A stretch of DNA of 64,000 bases from Heligmosomoides polygyrus polygyrus (taxonomy: Eukaryota > Nematoda > Chromadorea > Rhabditida > Heligmosomidae). Positions within the stretch are counted from its first letter, which is position 1. Each line of letters opens with the position of its first letter. The notes beneath the pieces were generated by a model. That model did no database searches. It was given only the letters and a program-made list of their open reading frames with translations, and was not told the DNA's origin. Location of the stretch: assembly GCA_947396885.1 (NCBI GenBank), contig OX377204.1, positions 88,608,728-88,672,727 on the forward strand. The letters run 5' to 3'. Both the position numbers and the translations under genes were made by a program. Positions 46,401 through 52,400 of the stretch are shown piece by piece.

Positions 46401-49400
46401 AAGGATCTGCAAAGTCATCGCTGAACAGTGCACAAGCGCACTGCTGAGTGAGTGGATCGAAAAAAACTTGAAGTGAATCGCCTGGTTGCGATAGCTATTG
46501 TATCCGACATTGAACATATTGTATGTACAACCTATGGAAAGCGCTTCCATTCTAACGAGCTTCTCGCTTGACAGCGTGGTGAAGAAGACAAGAATATCAA
46601 GTATGTATCACGGTGGATGGAGGGGTTGGCATGGGTAGAAAATGCGATTTAGCACATCCGCGGTTTCCGGCTTCCCGACAAGAATTTTCAAAACACAATG
46701 TCGATTACACCGGCGGAGTTTGTAGGTTGGTATATGACAACCTACATGAGGAGAAAACTGAATTCCCCTCTACACCAGGACTGCTTCAGCATTATCCAGC
46801 TTAAGAGTCTCCTCAGCAAAATATAAATTGCTGGATTTCGCGGCATTTTTTCCTCGTATTAGGGGATTCTGCACCCTTCCCCGTTCCTTCTGGTATAGAT
46901 TCGAGCTCAGCCAACATCGTGAAGTCCACATCTAAGCAGGTCACGACCGCTAGTTTTGCAGCTAGTCGCCGTCTACAAGACGTGTAGACGACGTGACGTG
47001 TTACACCAGTGCAGCACCGCTCACGTGGTGGGGTTTGCGCGTAAAGACGCGTATTGGAAGTCGATCGCCAGAAAAGTCCCCAGTTTGGAAGTTGGTGTCC
47101 AAACGGATTTAGCCGTTTACGTGCCTTCTTAACAAGGGTGGTGAAGCATTGAAGGCGAGTTAACCCTTACCGAGCCGGTTTGGCTCATTTTCGGTAATCG
47201 AAATTGTTCAAATATTCTAAAAATTTTCAGAAAGCCGCAATTGTAACTATTCAAAGAGTGCCATTCGAAAATGTGGATGTAGTGCGAATTTGTATAGCAG
47301 CATATTTTACAAATTTGCTCATCTGACACATTCGAATAGGTATTTGAATAATCTTCACTTGAGCTTGAAACTTCAGATTAAATAATTGGAGAATCGCATT
47401 TTCGGGCGCAGATTGACTCGGGGGGGGGGGGGGGGGGGTGGGGCTCAATGTAAGACAGCCCTATACGACGTCTTGTGCTGTCCGAAACTAAAAACTGTGC
47501 GCAAAGCGGCTCAGAGGGGGTCGCCTTGCATTCAGTGGTTATCCACCTTCGAAAGGATGCACATGAATGCGCAGTTGCGACAGAAGCAGCGAAGCTCACT
47601 TCACTACAAGGGTAGACCGCACCAGTGCTGTGTAAATCTTTTAATCTATCATAGTATCACCTGTCACCTGTCACTTGTCGTCCCGTTGATAATCGACTTG
47701 CTCGAGCGGGCGCCAGCAGCGTCTCCATTCGTCCCTGTCGCGTGCCAGAGTGGTACAATGGATCCTCCTCGCTCGAGGGATACGAAGAGCGTCATATCGG
47801 TTTAATTTAGTGCAACACAAAGTGTTTAGTAAGGCTGCCTTACATTGTGATCCCCTCCGAGCCGCTTTGCGCCAGAAACTGTATGTAGCACAGGTGTGCT
47901 CCACCCTACGGTGAGCCGAGGTAGGGCATTTTCTGATGAAATTGAACATATGTTTCTTCTTACCAAAGCATACAAGGTGAACCACTCAATTCTTCCTGCA
48001 CCCATTTTTCAATGTACTTGAATCCGAATGCTCGAAAAAAGAAGAAAAAAGACGCGCATAGCGCAGTTGGAGGAGGTGCAGGCTGTCGCGTTCACGTGAT
48101 AGCAGATTCTTGGTTCAGATTTCCCGCTCAGGGCAATCAAGCCCAACCAAGCCTTCCATCTTTCTTCCCAAATACACATTCGAATCTTTCCGGTGTCGGT
48201 GAATTTGTAAGACGAGTGAGCGCTCCAGACAAGTCTGGGAGGGATAAAGCGCTGACTTGCCTATCGACTGGCCACTGAAATTCATTGTATGCCCAAATAC
48301 ACATTCGAATCGCCTCCACGACATTCCGTAGAAGTAGAATGTGTAGCACATTCCATATAGGGATCTAGTAACGCCGTCTCTTGTCCTTCATTATTTGGAT
48401 TTGGGTGTTCAAACAATCGCGTTTTCCGAATGTAGTTCGAATATCGAGGAAAAGTACGCCTTTCTAATAGATAGCAATCGTAACTAGTCTCCTACTGTAA
48501 CTGTGTAACTAGTCTCCTACTCTACTACTCCTAATGTTCCCGCGCGCTTGCCACAGTATCCCCGAACCTTACATCACCCAAGCCGTTGTCATCAGAGCTC
48601 GTTTCTGTCATTGAGCGCACATATCTACAGACACCTCTAGAAAGGATAACACCGCTCGGACAGCTCTAGGAAGGATAAGACCCATCCAACTCGTCTCCAA
48701 TCCGTTCTAAAACTGCTCTCGTCGCTCAACGGGGAGTGCGCAGCTTGGTTTTTATCGATTGAGTGTCCACGTGGACGCCAATGTGATGCACGACGCACCG
48801 GCAGCAAACATACACTACAGTATCCCGCAAACCTGTGCATCAACTCGCAGTTCGAACGGCAGTAGGGGTTAGTTATAGGTAAGACCTTTCTAATATGATC
48901 GAATTCGAATGCTCGAAAACTCTGACGCTGTAACTATTATCGCTATCATATCTGGCACCTTTAAGGGCTCAGCACACTTCTGCGGCGTTGCCGCAGCCCT
49001 ATCCTTCAACATGGGGCAAGGACGCAGAGGCCGCCGGCAACGGCAGCCGGCGCCGTCCCGCACCCGCACACCTTTGCGGCATTGCCGCATCGACGGCAAC
49101 AATGGTTGAAATCATTGTTGCCGTCGGTGCGGCAATGCTGCAGGCAGAGTTGTCTGCGCTCTAGCCGATCGCGACGGGGAACACGAAGTGGAAACACGTG
49201 CGTCCTTTAAGTTAGCTGATCGATAGGGCCAATCAGCTGATTATTTTCTGCTATCGGACTGCGCTGCGACGGCGCCGTACTGCGGCAACGCCGGAGGACG
49301 GCGCCGTCGCCGTGGAGTGGAGCGCCGCAACTTGAAGGCTCCGCCCCACTTTTGCCGGCTGCCGGCTGCGGCAACGCCGCAAAAGTGTGCGGAGCCCTTT

Positions 49401-52400
49401 ACTCCATCCGAGGCAAAGGTAGGTGGGAGGAGCGAAGCAGCTCTGACAGGGGCCGTATGCTCGTCTACCCCGAGTCTCCCTCGATGGGTGTTTGGGGTTT
49501 GATAAGATATGTTGATATTGATTGGATTTTCCCCATCTGGGGAACAGCAGCATACGGTTCCAGGAGTGTTATGTGCTTACCCGCCTTGATAAGAAGGCGC
49601 ATGAACACCTACATCATAAGTACCTCAGCTTATATTACCACATAGAACGCACCAGTGATGCGTAAAATTTTCAAGTTCGTGCAACACAGAGCGATGTATA
49701 GGATTGCCTTACATGGTGAACCTACCTCCCCCCTTCCCCAGCAGCTTTAAGCGTTCTCGAAAGTAAAGCAAAGCTAGCTTCAGATTAGGAAAGAAGTACG
49801 TGAGCTTGACGGTGTAACGAAAATACTTCCGACAAAAGAGAAAATAAGTCCGAACCCTTCACCAACCATGATAGCCCTTCGGACATCCAGTACACTGGAA
49901 TTTGCCAGGGAGGTTGATGCAGTCCACACCAGGATGGCAAGGATTGTCCAGGCATTCGTCGACGTCAACGCACGTTGGATTCAGCTTATCGTCAGACGCC
50001 CTGTAGCCCCAGTCGCAGATACATTTGTAGGTACTCTAAAACGAAAAACATGCCAGAGATAGCAGGCGTTATTTCAAGGACTGCGACGAACTTCTGCTTC
50101 AGAAGTGTCAACATCTATGCAGTGACCGTGAGGTCCGCAGAGCTCGATTGAGCGTGAGCAGGTAGACTGACGGTACTGACACAGTGGACCATGATATCCG
50201 GGCCGGCAGTCGCATCTGAAGCCGATGCAACCAAATCACTTTCATCGCTTCTGAGAAGAAGGGGATGAAGCGTACCGAAAACCTGTGTCGTGATTGACGC
50301 ATGTCCCGTTGTTCTGGCATCCGGCATGGGTACCTTCGTAGATGACACACTCGTCTATATCCGTCTCGCAGCTGTCTCCCTGGAAATAGGCAAGCCATCA
50401 TAAGAAGGGCCGCTAGGTGAAAGCGGCTGTCTAATACGCACCGTTCGATATGGAGGACAGAGGCAGTTGTACTTCTTGCCGAATCTCGGAAGACAAGTAC
50501 CACCATGCTGGCACGGTTTACTCTCACAACCGTCCATTGACAGCATATCGGCTAGAGACCTGAACACCGCCTTCCTCATCTTTCTCAAGCGAGAGTAAAA
50601 ATCTTTCAGAATGGACTGTTCAGGCAACATTTTCACTGCCTTTACCTATTGGCAATGACTAAGCTCACGCTTGTACTGGGTTAAAAGTGACCAAAGCCTG
50701 CACTTGAGGGTGTGGGCTAGGAACCAGCGAAGAGGCTTGAGGTCGACGTAAATATTAGGTTGTCACATAAGTTCTGTTCGATCCCGATAGGCGTTACTTT
50801 GTGATTGTTTTTTCATGTATAGAGAAAGTAATTGTATATATGTTGTATACTATTTTGTAGCGCTTATTTTGCTCTATAAAACTTGGTGTTGCTTTTAAAA
50901 AGTCGAGAGATTGCTTCGTTTTAGGTGCTGGACGAAACCATGGAAAAAACGCACTTGCGAGTAATAATGCTTCATGAGCTCAAACTTCGCCGCAGTGTTA
51001 GTGAGGCAACTCAAAACATTAAGATGGCATGGGGAGAGGACTCGGCTAACGAACGCACCGTGCGCAGATGGTATCAGAAGTTCCGGGTTGGAGACGTGGA
51101 CCTCGAAGACAAGGACCGCTCAGGACGACCAGCCAAATGTGATGACGGACGTTTGAAAGAACGAGTGGAAGCCGATTCACGAGGAACTGGGCGTGAAATG
51201 GGGAGAGAACTTCAGGTCAGTCGTACAACCATTTCGAGGCACCTAGAGGCGATAGGAAAGGTGAAAGAGCTGGATAGGTGGGTGCCCCACGAACTCACTG
51301 AGGAGCAGCAGAGGTGTCGCCTGGAGATCTGTTCTTCCCTTACTATAAGGAACGAAAACGATCCATTTCTTGACCGGATAATTACCTGTGACGAAAAATG
51401 GATCGTGTACAACAATAGATGAAGATCAGCGCAATGGCTGGATAAGGAAGAACCGCCGAAACACTTTCCCAAACCTGGCCTCCATCCGAGGAAGGTCATG
51501 CTCACTGTCTGGTGGGCTGCAACTGGTATTATCCACTAGGACTTCTTGAAGCCTGGTGAAACCATCACGGCAGAGAGGTACTGTCGTGAATTAGACGTGG
51601 TTCACCAAAAGTTGCTTGAAATGCGTCCTGCACTGGTGAATCGAAGAGGACCGATCCTTCTTCACGACAACGCCCGTCCACATGTCTCGCATCTGACCAC
51701 CCAAAAATTAAACCAGTTGAGATATGAAGTTCTCCCGCATCCCGCTTATTCATCAGACCTAGCTCCAACGGACTTTCATCTTTTCAAGCATCTCGATGGT
51801 TTCCTCAAGGATAAAAACTTTACTAATGTAGCAGATATCGAAATTGCCTTCGAGTGTTTCATTGCTTCTAGAAATTCAGATTTCTTCCGAAATGGAATTA
51901 GCGCTCTTGTTTATCGTTGGCAGAAGTGCATTGATTGTAACGGTTCTTACTGTGATTAATAAACTTTATTTTCTGCTGAGATGCTACACCGCAAAGTTGG
52001 CGTCGAAAATCGGACAGAACTTATGTGACAACCTAATAACTCTGAACGCATGCGATCTTCATCCTCGTCCTCGTAGCATGCCCAAACTTACCCCTCACCC
52101 CTCTAGGCTTATCCGGAAGTGGTTCCATATAAAATCTTGGAGCCCCAGATATTTTGCCCCCCCCCTTCCAGCGCTTGGGTAAGAACCCCACTTCTCATTA
52201 TTGAAGGATTATATGTGTTCGGTTGATCGGAAAGCCTTTAGAAGGAGTTGTCAGTTTGTATACTGTGCCACACGAGGTTTTTAGGTGGATCTTTATTCGC
52301 AGGGCCTGACGCGTTTCGACTTCACGTCGTCTTCGGAGGCCTGAACGTGGTGCATAGGTTAGAATTGCACTCTACCCCACCGAGCGCCTTAACTGCCCTA

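Larger units (their letters stand above)
33062..49765 (+). repeat. Segmental duplication, copy 2
   Basis: Counterpart of 1-11,770, spanning cubilin introns and exons F-J. It is longer than copy 1 because it holds additional insertions, each with a clean empty site or gap in copy 1. The right end lies about 100 bases from the EGF4 exon, so the duplicated unit cuts through an intron. Confidence 0.9.
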
